A DNA stretch of 64,000 bases from an uncultured Clostridia bacterium. Lineage in GTDB: Bacteria > Bacillota > Clostridia > Christensenellales > Borkfalkiaceae. Positions 41,201 to 50,394 of the stretch are shown here, piece after piece (position 1 is the stretch's first letter; every line of letters begins with the position of its first letter). Where the stretch lies: positions 248,001 through 312,000 of the forward strand of contig CANQWN010000001.1 of assembly GCA_947627575.1 (NCBI GenBank), written 5' to 3'. The notes beneath the pieces are model-generated. The model did not search any database. It had not been told where the DNA came from and saw only the letters and a list, made by a program, of their open reading frames with translations. Both the position numbers and the translations under genes were made by a program.

Positions 41201-42635
41201 ATACCCGCACGTCGCCTTTCTGTCCGAGAACGGCGGCGTTTTCCTTTAAAATGGGGTCAATCTCTGTTTCTATAAATTCCACCGTCTGCGAAGGCGCCCT
41301 GCCTATAAATTTGCGCGCGTCAAGTATTTCGTCAAGTTTGCCGTGTACGGCGGCAAACATTTCGTCTTTTTTAATAAGTTCTATAAGGTTGTTCTCTTTT
41401 CCTTCCTGCTTTACGTTTTTGCCGGCTTCACCGGAAAGCACCCTTATTCTTTCGTGGAGTTCCTGACGGTTTCCGCCCGCTTTTACACATTCCATCATTA
41501 TGTTTTCGGTTGCCATAAAGGGCAATTCCGCGTCAATGTGCTTTGCGATAACTTTATCGTATACGACAAGATTTTCCGAAACGTTCATATAAATATTAAG
41601 TATGCCGTCCAAAGCCAAAAATGCCTGCGCGTTTACTATGCGCCTGTTTGCCGAATCGTCAAGCGTGCGTTCAAACCACTGCGTGCCGGCGGTAAACGCG
41701 CTGTTTACGGGCAAAGAAATAACAAACCGCGCAAGCGAACCCATTCTTTCCGAGCGCATGGGATTGCGCTTATAAGCCATAGCCGAAGAACCTATCTGTG
41801 ATTTTTCAAACGGTTCCTCTATCTCTTTCATATTCTGCAAAATTCTTATATCGTTGCTGAACTTATACGCGCTTTGCGCTATCTGCGAAAGCACGCACAG
41901 CACGTTGTAATCGAATTTTCTGGGATAGGTTTGCCCCGTAACGCCGTAAACCTTTTCGTAACCCAGCTTTTGCACCACCTTTTTTTCAAGCAGTTTAACC
42001 TTTTCTTCGTCGCCGTTGAAAAGTTCCATAAAACTTGCCTGCGTGCCCGTAGTGCCCTTTACGCCGCGAAGTTTTATGCAAGATTGAAGATGTACTAGGT
42101 TGTTATAATCCATTTCGAGGTCCTGCAACCAAAGCGTGGCGCGTTTGCCTACGGTTGTAAGCTGCGCGGGTTGAAGGTGGGTAAATCCCAACGTGGGCAG
42201 ATCCTTGTATTTAAGCGCGAAAGCGCGCAATTTATCCATTACGTTTACAAGTTTTACTTTTATTATATCAAGCGCATCGGCAATTATAATAAGTTCTGAA
42301 TTGCAATCCACAAAACAGCTTGTTGCCCCCAAATGGATTATGGGCATTGCGCTTTTCGCCTGCGCGCCGAAAGCGTGAACGTGCGCCATAACGTCATGGC
42401 GGACTTCCTTTTCAAATTTTTCCGCCACGTCGAAATTGATATCTTCGGCGTACTTTTTCATTTCGGCTATCTGCGCTTCGGTTATGTTCAACCCAAGTTC
42501 CATTTCGGATTCCGCAAGCGCAATCCACAGTTTTCTCCAAAGTTTAAACCTCTTTTCGTCCGAAAAATTCTGCGCCATAGCCTTGCTTGCGTATCTTGTA
42601 ATCAAAGGATTTGCATATACGGAATTATCTATCAT
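41199..42635 (-). CDS. purB: Adenylosuccinate lyase
   Basis: Acts twice in purine synthesis, splitting fumarate from SAICAR and adenylosuccinate. 478 residues with RHDVMAHVHAFG, HLGATSCFVDCN, TLGFTHLQPAQLTTVGKR and the signature GSSAMAYKRNPMRSE. Closer in feel to the longer eukaryote/Clostridia type than to B. subtilis PurB. GAGAGG precedes the ATG. It is the third gene of a leftward deaminase-ppiB-purB unit. Confidence 0.95.
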   Translation of the reverse strand: MIDNSVYANPLITRYASKAMAQNFSDEKRFKLWRKLWIALAESEMELGLNITEAQIAEMKKYAEDINFDVAEKFEKEVRHDVMAHVHAFGAQAKSAMPIIHLGATSCFVDCNSELIIIADALDIIKVKLVNVMDKLRAFALKYKDLPTLGFTHLQPAQLTTVGKRATLWLQDLEMDYNNLVHLQSCIKLRGVKGTTGTQASFMELFNGDEEKVKLLEKKVVQKLGYEKVYGVTGQTYPRKFDYNVLCVLSQIAQSAYKFSNDIRILQNMKEIEEPFEKSQIGSSAMAYKRNPMRSERMGSLARFVISLPVNSAFTAGTQWFERTLDDSANRRIVNAQAFLALDGILNIYMNVSENLVVYDKVIAKHIDAELPFMATENIMMECVKAGGNRQELHERIRVLSGEAGKNVKQEGKENNLIELIKKDEMFAAVHGKLDEILDARKFIGRAPSQTVEFIETEIDPILKENAAVLGQKGDVRV

Positions 42636-42648
42636 ACGTTTTCACCTC

Positions 42649-43170
42649 TCAACATTTTGCGGGTTCGGGATAATTTTGCCCGAATGTTTCAACCGTAACT
42701 TTTTTCATAACCTGCGGCTGTATGGGCGCGTCCTGCCAATTTGTAGGCACGGAAGCTATTTCGTCTACAACTTCCATACCCGATATAACTTTGCCGAAAG
42801 CGGCGTACTGCCCGTCGAGATGCGCGGAATTTTGATGCATTATGAAAAACTGCGAACCGGCGGAATCGAAATCCATCGCGCGCGCCATAGAAAGCACGCC
42901 GCGTACGTGCTTTAAATCGTTTGCCTTAAAGCCGTTCAACGCAAATTCGCCCTTTATGTTATAGCCCGGTCCTCCCGTTCCTTTGCCCATAGGGTCGCCG
43001 CCCTGTATCATAAACCCGTAAATTACGCGGTGGAAGATAAGCCCGTCGTAAAAGCCGTGTCGGGCAAGGCTTATAAAGTTATTTACCGTGTTGGGCGCCT
43101 TTTCGGGATAGAGTTCGGCAACTATCTTTTTGCCGTTCTGCATTTCTATCGTTATCTGCGGATTATTCAT
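42649..43170 (-). CDS. ppiB: Peptidyl-prolyl cis-trans isomerase, cyclophilin type
   Basis: 173 residues with LIFHRVIYGFMIQGGDPMGKG, MARAMDFDSAGSQFFIMHQN and FGKVISGMEVVDEIAS, the cyclophilin active-site elements (FHR, Q, FF). No signal peptide, so it is cytoplasmic. Starts 2 nt before the upstream stop. Confidence 0.95.
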   Translation of the reverse strand: MNNPQITIEMQNGKKIVAELYPEKAPNTVNNFISLARHGFYDGLIFHRVIYGFMIQGGDPMGKGTGGPGYNIKGEFALNGFKANDLKHVRGVLSMARAMDFDSAGSQFFIMHQNSAHLDGQYAAFGKVISGMEVVDEIASVPTNWQDAPIQPQVMKKVTVETFGQNYPEPAKC

Positions 43171-43172
43171 AT

Positions 43173-43628
43173 TTAAACCTCTTCCTTATATTTTTCAATG
43201 GTTACGTTTGCCTCTTTAAACAGTTTAAGCGAAAAATCGTCCGGATACCCCTCTTCGTAAACAACGCGGGAAATGCCCGAATTGATAATGATTTTTGCGC
43301 ATATTACGCAGGGCTGGTGCGTGCAGTAAAGCGTGCAACCCTCTACGCTGCAACCCACGCGCGCCGCCTGAATTATGGCGTTCTGTTCGGCGTGGACGGC
43401 GTAACACAGTTCCTGTTTGGTGCCGCTTTCTATGCCGAGTTTTTTGCGGAGGCATTCCTTTTTGTCTACGCAACTTTTGATACCCTGCGGCGCGCCGTTA
43501 TACCCCGTGGCGATTACGCGCTTGTTTTTAACTATTATTGCGCCGACGTGGCGATTTTCCTGAAAGCAACTTGACCACGAGCCTATTTGCCGCGCCATTT
43601 CCATAAATCTTTTGTCCCACTTATCCAT
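43173..43628 (-). CDS. dCMP/cytidine deaminase family (ComEB-like)
   Basis: 151 residues from ATG 43628 (GAGGTG upstream). Zinc and catalytic motifs HAEQNAIIQAA and CTHQPCVICAKIIINSG are intact, and GYNGAPQGIKSC is the typical dCMP deaminase region. The role is dCMP to dUMP for thymidylate synthesis, with a zinc cofactor. The frame runs on to 43688 without a good start. Divergent from groES. Confidence 0.93.
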   Translation of the reverse strand: MDKWDKRFMEMARQIGSWSSCFQENRHVGAIIVKNKRVIATGYNGAPQGIKSCVDKKECLRKKLGIESGTKQELCYAVHAEQNAIIQAARVGCSVEGCTLYCTHQPCVICAKIIINSGISRVVYEEGYPDDFSLKLFKEANVTIEKYKEEV

Positions 43629-43706
43629 TTTAAAGCACCTCGTAAGTATTCCGTAAATAAGTGTAACATATTTTTCGTTAAATTGCAATTTTTTATTTTC
43701 TTATGT

Positions 43707-43735
43707 TTGACTTAATTTTGATAGGTTTATAAAAT
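43707..43735 (+). promoter_or_regulatory. groESL promoter
   Basis: TTGACT (43707-43712), 17-nt spacer, TAAAAT (43730-43735). GGAGG follows before groES. No CIRCE inverted repeat (TTAGCACTC-N9-GAGTGCTAA) is present in the 144 bp between the divergent genes. Confidence 0.7.
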
Positions 43736-43772
43736 AACTGTAACAAAAATGAATTTGCGGAGGCATATTTAA

Positions 43773-44057
43773 ATGAAAATAAAACCCTTGTTCGATAAAG
43801 TTGTCGTAGAAGGTCTTAAAGCTGAAGAAAAGACCAAAAGCGGACTTTACCTTACCGCTGCGTCACAGGAAAAACCCGCTACTTGCGTTGTTGTAGCTGT
43901 CGGGCCCGGCGGCGTAATCGACGGCAAAGAAGTTAAAATGCAGGTTAAAGTAGGCGATAAGGTTTTGCTTGCCAAATACAGCGGAACCGAAGTTAAAGTT
44001 GACGATAAAGAATATACGATAATCCGTCAGAACGATATTCTGGCAATTGTCGAGTAA
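43773..44057 (+). CDS. groES: Co-chaperonin GroES
   Basis: 94 residues: MKIKPLFDKVVVE start, the mobile loop TKSGLYLTAASQEKP, and GDKVLLAKYSGTEVKVDDKEY with the C-terminal NDILAIVE. The lid of the GroEL chamber. Followed 18 nt later by groEL. Confidence 0.97.
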   Translation: MKIKPLFDKVVVEGLKAEEKTKSGLYLTAASQEKPATCVVVAVGPGGVIDGKEVKMQVKVGDKVLLAKYSGTEVKVDDKEYTIIRQNDILAIVE

Positions 44058-44063
44058 TTATAA

Positions 44064-45710
<1,647 letters not shown>

Positions 45711-45732
45711 TTTAAACCTTAAAATAAATTTA

Positions 45733-45769
45733 TGCGCCTGCGGCTCAATCGCCGCAGGCGCACTTTTTT
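45733..45769 (+). terminator. Intrinsic terminator after groEL
   Basis: TGCGCCTGCGGC (45733-45744), TCAATC loop, GCCGCAGGCGCA (45751-45762), then C and TTTTTT. Confidence 0.95.
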
Positions 45770-45777
45770 ACCATTTT

Positions 45778-46086
45778 TCAGCTTAAATACAGCACCTTAT
45801 CCGTAATTAATTTAAATACTTCGTCCTTTCTGTATGCGTTTAATACTCTACGTTCGGTTTCCGACAAAAGACTTGGATCGGGCAGCCCGAACAAATCGTA
45901 TAGCGTTATATCCAGCATTTCGCAAATGACGGGAATGTATTTTATAGGAATACTCACTCTGCCGTCAACCCAATGCGATATCGTCCCCTCGGTCTTTCCG
46001 CAGGCAACCGCAAGCTCCTTTTGTTGCACTCTCGACTGCGCCAAATACTTTTTTAAATTTTGACACAAAACTTTTTCATCGAACAT
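45778..46086 (-). CDS. XRE-family HTH transcriptional regulator
   Basis: 102 residues from ATG 46086. Helix-turn-helix at about 10-60: LAQSRVQQKELAVACGKTEG TISHWVDGR, then SIPIKYIPVICEMLDITLYD LFG, the common cI/Cro-like layout. The C-terminal tail (70-102) is short, so no sensor domain. It is divergent from the membrane protein at 46237 and carries an 11-bp inverted repeat across its own ribosome-binding and start region. It probably represses itself and perhaps the neighbours. Confidence 0.85.
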   Translation of the reverse strand: MFDEKVLCQNLKKYLAQSRVQQKELAVACGKTEGTISHWVDGRVSIPIKYIPVICEMLDITLYDLFGLPDPSLLSETERRVLNAYRKDEVFKLITDKVLYLS

Positions 46087-46111
46087 AAAAATCACCTTAA
46101 TTTTTATGTTC
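46081..46111. repeat. 11-bp inverted repeat over the XRE gene start; candidate operator
   Basis: GAACATAAAAA (46081-46091) and TTTTTATGTTC (46101-46111) flank a 9-nt centre. One arm contains the regulator's ATG, the centre holds its AAGGTGA ribosome-binding site. Confidence 0.6.
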
Positions 46112-46170
46112 AATATATAGCATTTTTAAACTTTTTTAAAGCATACTTTAAAAATATTATATATTTACTG

Positions 46171-46199
46171 TTGACAATTTAATTTTACTAAACTATAAT
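46171..46199 (+). promoter_or_regulatory. Promoter of the membrane protein/lipoprotein pair
   Basis: TTGACA (46171-46176), 17-nt spacer, TATAAT (46194-46199), full consensus. GAGG precedes ATG 46237. Confidence 0.85.
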
Positions 46200-46236
46200 A
46201 CTAATATAATTATATTATGCAACGTAGAGGTATCAT

Positions 46237-46974
46237 ATGAAAAATCTATCTGTTGACGAATTTAATGCCGTTAAAGCCGAGTTGCGTAACCGACTTAACA
46301 TTATGTACGGGCAAAACTCTGTGTTTTTAACTGCCGCACTTGCAATTTGGGGTGTTGCAATAGGTATTTTATTGAGCTTGTTTGGACAGGACGGCGTAAT
46401 AAATATATTTAAAATAATAAGTGAATTTTTTATGCTACTCTTACCCGCCGTGTTTGCAATTCCCCTCGGAGTTAAAAGCGGGGACAATTTAACGCGCATT
46501 GCACAACTTGCTGCGTATCTAAAGCACTTCTATGAAAAGAATTATATGGATAAACTTAAAGAAGACGAATCTTGCTATATGTATGAAAGCGTACTTGATT
46601 TAGTTGGGCACAGCGATAAAGTTTCGTTTATCAAAGCTTTCAATTCGGAATATTTTATAACAGTTTTGATTTCGCTTTTTGCAACGATTATGTTAACTAT
46701 ATTTCTTATCGTATACACCATTTCTATACAAGATATAACTATGCTTATAGTTTCTCTTTCGGCAGGATTTATCTGCATTTTTGCACTTATTATAATCGGT
46801 GTAATCGTGTACGTTTCGTCAAACGTAAAGCATACTTTCTTTGCTATGCAGAATTTTTATGGCGAAAAAATGAAGAAAGTTTCCGAAGATATTGATAAAG
46901 ACGTTGAAATAGCAAAATTAAAGACAGAATTAGCAGCAAAAAATAAAGGGGATAATTCAAATGAAGAAAATTAA
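46237..46974 (+). CDS. Unrecognised four-helix membrane protein
   Basis: 245 residues. Hydrophobic helices near 27-49, 56-78, 140-162 and 168-192 form two hairpins, separated by a charged loop of about 60 residues (YLKHFYEKNYMDKLKEDE…). The C-terminus (about 205-245) is charged and likely coiled (EDIDKDVEIAKLKTELAAKN). I do not recognise the family. The two-hairpin layout vaguely recalls SLATT-type membrane proteins, but no motif proves it. It has its own consensus promoter, is divergent from an XRE regulator and overlaps the lipoprotein gene by 14 nt, so the two are translated together. Confidence 0.7.
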   Translation: MKNLSVDEFNAVKAELRNRLNIMYGQNSVFLTAALAIWGVAIGILLSLFGQDGVINIFKIISEFFMLLLPAVFAIPLGVKSGDNLTRIAQLAAYLKHFYEKNYMDKLKEDESCYMYESVLDLVGHSDKVSFIKAFNSEYFITVLISLFATIMLTIFLIVYTISIQDITMLIVSLSAGFICIFALIIIGVIVYVSSNVKHTFFAMQNFYGEKMKKVSEDIDKDVEIAKLKTELAAKNKGDNSNEEN

Positions 46975-47962
46975 AGTTTTATTAATTTCCATATTTACTT
47001 TAATAATCAGTTTCTCGGCGTTTGGGCTTGCGGCTTGCAAAACAACTGGCAACACAACCACCCCAACCGAGCAAACCCAAACTGGCAACAACGGCAGCAC
47101 AAACAACAATGGCAACAACAATAATAACGGCAACAACAACCAAGGCGGAAATAGTGAGGATAAAGAGGAAAGCGAATATAGTAGCATCGTACAAAAACTT
47201 ACAACCGATGACTACTATATTAATCTAATGCATAAACTTGTAGAAAATAATTTACGAATTACTAATGACATGAAACCTATCCCATATAATTTTTTAAGAA
47301 ATAGTGGCCACGATGTAAACGCATATTTAGATGGCACATTAGATGCTTTTGCAAGCAGTTACATATATGATACCGATAAAAACCACATATATGTTTCAGT
47401 TAAGGCTGAGAATGTTTCTAGCCATCAATATGGCGACTACTACACAAACTATGTGCTAAAATATCCATTAACCGATTTAGAATATGATGAGTATACTGAT
47501 CTATGTGAAGGCGATTATATGGAAGCTTACTTATTTATACAAGAGTTGGATAACCAAAAAAAACCAGAAATGCTATCTAAAGTAAACATAGCTAAGGATA
47601 CATATAAAAAGATGCTAGAATTATATCCTAAAACTTTATTAAATCCAGAAAAATATAAAACACTAGAGGTTGACATCTCTACATTAAATGAAGATAAAAT
47701 CACCATGTCAATAAGAAATGGTAGCAAGTCAAATTATATACAATCAAAAATTGGTATCCTGGATTTTAGACAGACCGAATATACAGAATTACGCAAATAT
47801 GATGGCAATGTTTATTACTTAGTAGATCCTGTCGAATTATTTGCTTTAGATATTGATAATTACCCATCTTCTTTACAAAAAATAACTTCATTTAGTTATG
47901 GAACAGAAGTTTCAAATGTAAATCCTTTCCATCTATTTGATCATACAAAAACTAAACATTAA
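46961..47962 (+). CDS. Unrecognised lipoprotein with Asn/Gly-rich linker
   Basis: 333 residues. Lipoprotein signal peptide with lipobox GLAAC (Cys26), then a low-complexity Thr/Asn/Gly linker (about 28-66), an acidic patch and a folded part of about 260 residues rich in Tyr, Asp and Lys (for example YGDYYTNYVLKYPLTDLEYD). No known domain was recognised. It would be displayed on the outer face of the membrane. Codon use is strongly AT-biased compared with the flanking housekeeping genes. Coupled to the upstream membrane protein by overlap, which suggests a joint function. Confidence 0.75.
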   Translation: MKKIKVLLISIFTLIISFSAFGLAACKTTGNTTTPTEQTQTGNNGSTNNNGNNNNNGNNNQGGNSEDKEESEYSSIVQKLTTDDYYINLMHKLVENNLRITNDMKPIPYNFLRNSGHDVNAYLDGTLDAFASSYIYDTDKNHIYVSVKAENVSSHQYGDYYTNYVLKYPLTDLEYDEYTDLCEGDYMEAYLFIQELDNQKKPEMLSKVNIAKDTYKKMLELYPKTLLNPEKYKTLEVDISTLNEDKITMSIRNGSKSNYIQSKIGILDFRQTEYTELRKYDGNVYYLVDPVELFALDIDNYPSSLQKITSFSYGTEVSNVNPFHLFDHTKTKH

Positions 47963-48037
47963 TAAAAATCAATAATTACTTCATTTGTTATTGAACAATA
48001 TTGATATATCCATTATATAAATTTATCATAACAATAT

Positions 48038-48067
48038 AAAAAGAATCCACAAAAGTGGATTCTTTTT
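48038..48067. terminator. Bidirectional intrinsic terminator
   Basis: AAAAAGAATCCAC (48038-48050), AAAA loop, GTGGATTCTTTTT (48055-48067): perfect 13-bp stem. It ends the lipoprotein transcript and overlaps the stop of the orphan minus-strand frame. Confidence 0.9.
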
Positions 48068-48227
48068 AATAACAAACTATAGTACCTATAGATTTAGCAT
48101 AATCATCGTGGTCTTTAAAATAGAATTCTCCGCCACCGCCAAGAATTACACGAACACTTTCTACAAAATATGTTGTGCCGGAATTTGGCCATGAATAATT
48201 TGGTTTAAACAACCAATATCCGTCCAT
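48066..48227 (-). pseudogene. Orphan 53-codon frame, possible gene remnant
   Basis: ATG 48227 to TAA 48066-48068 encodes MDGYWLFKPNYSWPN… …HDDYAKSIGTIVCY. The composition is protein-like (aromatic, glycine run GGGG, charged DHDDYAK) and a terminator follows it exactly, but there is no ribosome-binding site and another gene's terminator lies directly upstream. It may be the C-terminal leftover of a larger gene. No family recognised. Confidence 0.35.
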
Positions 48228-48229
48228 AT

Positions 48230-48265
48230 AAAATAAAGGTCTGCGACAATAAATCGCAGACCTTT
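48230..48265 (-). terminator. Intrinsic terminator after the YnbB-like gene
   Basis: Minus strand: AAAGGTCTGCGA pairs with TCGCAGACCTTT across a 7-nt loop, followed by ATTTTAT. Closes the miaB-mutS-mutL-miaA-ynbB-like operon. Confidence 0.85.
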
Positions 48266-48274
48266 ATAAATGAA

Positions 48275-49498
48275 CTATGCACCTAACTTCTTTAAAATGC
48301 GTTCCAGCACATATTTGCCGTGTTCATAGGTAAGCCCGCCCTGAAAGTAGGCAACATAAGGCGGTTTTACGGGTCCGTCGGCGGAAAGTTCGATAGAAGA
48401 TCCGCATACAAAAGAGCCGGAAGCCATAATTATTTTGTCGTCATAGCCGGGCATATCCCACGCCTCGCAGGTTACAAAGCTATCTACGGGGGAAGAATAT
48501 TGCACTTCACGCACAAAAGCCGTCATTTTATCCGCGCTGTCGAAGCGAATTGCGCGGGTTATATCGTAAGGCTGAACGTCTATGGGCGGATAATTTACAA
48601 AACCCAGCGCGTCCATAGCCTTGCCTATAAGCAAGCTGCATTTTAAAGCCTGCGAAACGGTGTGCGGCGCCATAAACAGCCCCTGATAAAAATATTGATA
48701 TGTCGCCGCATACGAGCCTACTTCCAACCCCAGCGAAGGAGCCGTAAGCCGCCTGCCTATCATATCTATATAATTTGCTTTGCCGCAGATATAGCCGCCG
48801 TTGGGGGCAAGCCCGCCGCCGGCATTTTTGATAAGCGAACCGACGATAATATCCGCGCCAACCTCAGTCGGCTCTGCCTTTTCAACAAATTCGCCGTAGC
48901 AATTATCAACGAAAATGCAACCCTTAAAGCCGATATCGCGGATAAAAGCGCAAATTTCACCTATCTCCGCGCAGGAAAAGGCATTGCGAAGTTCATACCC
49001 GCGCGAACGTTGGATATAGACCACCTTTACGGTTTCATCCAGCTTATTTTTTATTGCTTCCCTATCGAAAGCGCCGTTTTTAAGGTCGGCGCAGATAAAA
49101 TTTACGCCGAAATCTTTAAGAGAACCGTTATTTTCGCCGTAAATTACGCCCCTTATCGTATCGTAAGGCATACCGCTTATGCAAAACAGCGAATCGCCCG
49201 TGCGCAACAGCCCGAAAAGCGCAACAGTAAGCGCGTGCGTGCCCGAAAGCAGGTGCGGAGAAACTATCCCGCATTCCGCGCCGAAAACTTTTGCATAAAG
49301 CGCGCCGAGAACGTCGCGCCCCTCGTCGTCGTAGCCGTAGCCCGTTGACGGCGCAAAGTGCCTTGTAGCCACTTTACACCCGGCAAACGCATCTAAAACC
49401 TTACTTTGATTATATAAGGCGATGTCCTCTATGCGGCGAAAATGCTTTCCCAAAGATTTTTCACATTCTTCTATAAATAAATCAATGTTTTCCGTCAT
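48275..49498 (-). CDS. YnbB/aluminum-resistance family PLP enzyme (methionine gamma-lyase-like)
   Basis: 407 residues, Cys/Met-metabolism PLP fold. Seen: ATRHFAPSTGYGYDDEGRD, SPHLLSGTHALTVALFGLLR, CIFVDNCYGEFVE and the PLP lysine in IIVGSLIKNAGGGLAPNGGY. These match the YnbB group, whose reaction is not settled. It overlaps miaA by 17 nt. In B. subtilis hfq lies between miaA and ynbB; there is no hfq here. Confidence 0.9.
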   Translation of the reverse strand: MTENIDLFIEECEKSLGKHFRRIEDIALYNQSKVLDAFAGCKVATRHFAPSTGYGYDDEGRDVLGALYAKVFGAECGIVSPHLLSGTHALTVALFGLLRTGDSLFCISGMPYDTIRGVIYGENNGSLKDFGVNFICADLKNGAFDREAIKNKLDETVKVVYIQRSRGYELRNAFSCAEIGEICAFIRDIGFKGCIFVDNCYGEFVEKAEPTEVGADIIVGSLIKNAGGGLAPNGGYICGKANYIDMIGRRLTAPSLGLEVGSYAATYQYFYQGLFMAPHTVSQALKCSLLIGKAMDALGFVNYPPIDVQPYDITRAIRFDSADKMTAFVREVQYSSPVDSFVTCEAWDMPGYDDKIIMASGSFVCGSSIELSADGPVKPPYVAYFQGGLTYEHGKYVLERILKKLGA

Positions 49499-50393
49499 TT
49501 AAAATTTCCAAAACTTTATTTACGCTGATATCCTGCGGTTCAAGCCAAACTATCCCCGGCAACTTTTTAAAAAACGTTATCTGACGTTTGGCGTATCTGC
49601 GCGTATTTTGCTTAATTATGTCACGCATAGTACTATCATTATCACCGTTTTTTAAACATTCAAGCACTTCTTTATAGCCTATTGCCTGCATAGACAGGCA
49701 ATTTTCGTCTATTCCGTCGGCTAAAAGATTTTTAACTTCGTCAACCAACCCCGCATTGAACATAGCGTCTACGCGGGCGTTTATCCTATCGTACAAAACT
49801 TCGCGCGGGTAATTCGGCGCAACGGCTACATAATCGAACCTCTTTTTCTGCCCGTCCATTTGTTCGGATTTCCTGCGCCCGCTTACCTCATAAATTTCAA
49901 GCGCCCTGATAACCCTCTTTACGTCGTTTGGGTGCAAAGTTGAAGCCGTTTGCGGGTCTACGGTCTGCAAAAGTGAAAACAGTTTGTCCTTGCCCTCTTC
50001 TTCCGCCATAAGCGCATATTTTTTTCTCACGTTTTCGTCCGCGGCGGTTTTGCCGTAACCAAAATCAAACAACAGCGAATTTATATAAAATCCCGTGCCG
50101 CCGCATATTACGGGCGTTTTGCCCCGAGCAAACAGCCCTTCTATAACGGGCAACGCCGCCGCGCAATAATCCGCCACGCTGAATTTACCGTTCGGCGGGA
50201 TAACGTCTATCATATGGTGCTTTACGCCCTTCATTTCCGCCGCGGTAGGCTTAGCCGTGCCGATATTAAGCTGTTTGTAGATAAGTTGCGAATCGGCGGA
50301 AATAACTTCGCTTTCAAGCGCAAGCGCGCAGTTTACGGCAAGGTCGGTTTTTCCGCTTGCGGTGGCGCCGCAGATTACCAACGCCCTGTTCAA
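49482..50393 (-). CDS. miaA: tRNA dimethylallyltransferase
   Basis: Adds dimethylallyl to A37 of tRNAs reading U-starting codons. 303 residues: P-loop ICGATASGKTDLAV, SADSQLIYKQLNIGTAKP, HHMIDVIPPNGKFSVADY and CGGTGFYINSLL. Product feeds MiaB, encoded in the same operon. It uses DMAPP from the MEP pathway (dxs, IspH-S1 also in this window). Confidence 0.96.
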   Translation of the reverse strand: MNRALVICGATASGKTDLAVNCALALESEVISADSQLIYKQLNIGTAKPTAAEMKGVKHHMIDVIPPNGKFSVADYCAAALPVIEGLFARGKTPVICGGTGFYINSLLFDFGYGKTAADENVRKKYALMAEEEGKDKLFSLLQTVDPQTASTLHPNDVKRVIRALEIYEVSGRRKSEQMDGQKKRFDYVAVAPNYPREVLYDRINARVDAMFNAGLVDEVKNLLADGIDENCLSMQAIGYKEVLECLKNGDNDSTMRDIIKQNTRRYAKRQITFFKKLPGIVWLEPQDISVNKVLEILNDGKH

Positions 50394-50394
50394 A

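Larger units (their letters stand above)
47963..48274. other. AT-rich gap with two terminators and an orphan small frame
   Basis: About 70 bp of featureless AT-rich DNA, a bidirectional terminator (48038-48067), the 53-codon frame below, and the ynbB terminator (48230-48265). Confidence 0.6.

Noticed and set aside
46237-46974. Assignment of the four-helix membrane protein to the SLATT/CBASS effector group
   Set aside because: Only a vague topology match; no diagnostic motif and no nucleotidyltransferase neighbour.
47090-47160. AAC/GGC repeats in the lipoprotein gene as a possible tandem repeat array
   Set aside because: Low-complexity Asn/Gly linker coding without a regular unit; not a CRISPR or satellite.
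48662-49348. 228-codon open frame on the + strand opposite the YnbB-like gene
   Set aside because: Basic, Arg/Ala/Lys-rich composition typical of antisense reading; no start signals.
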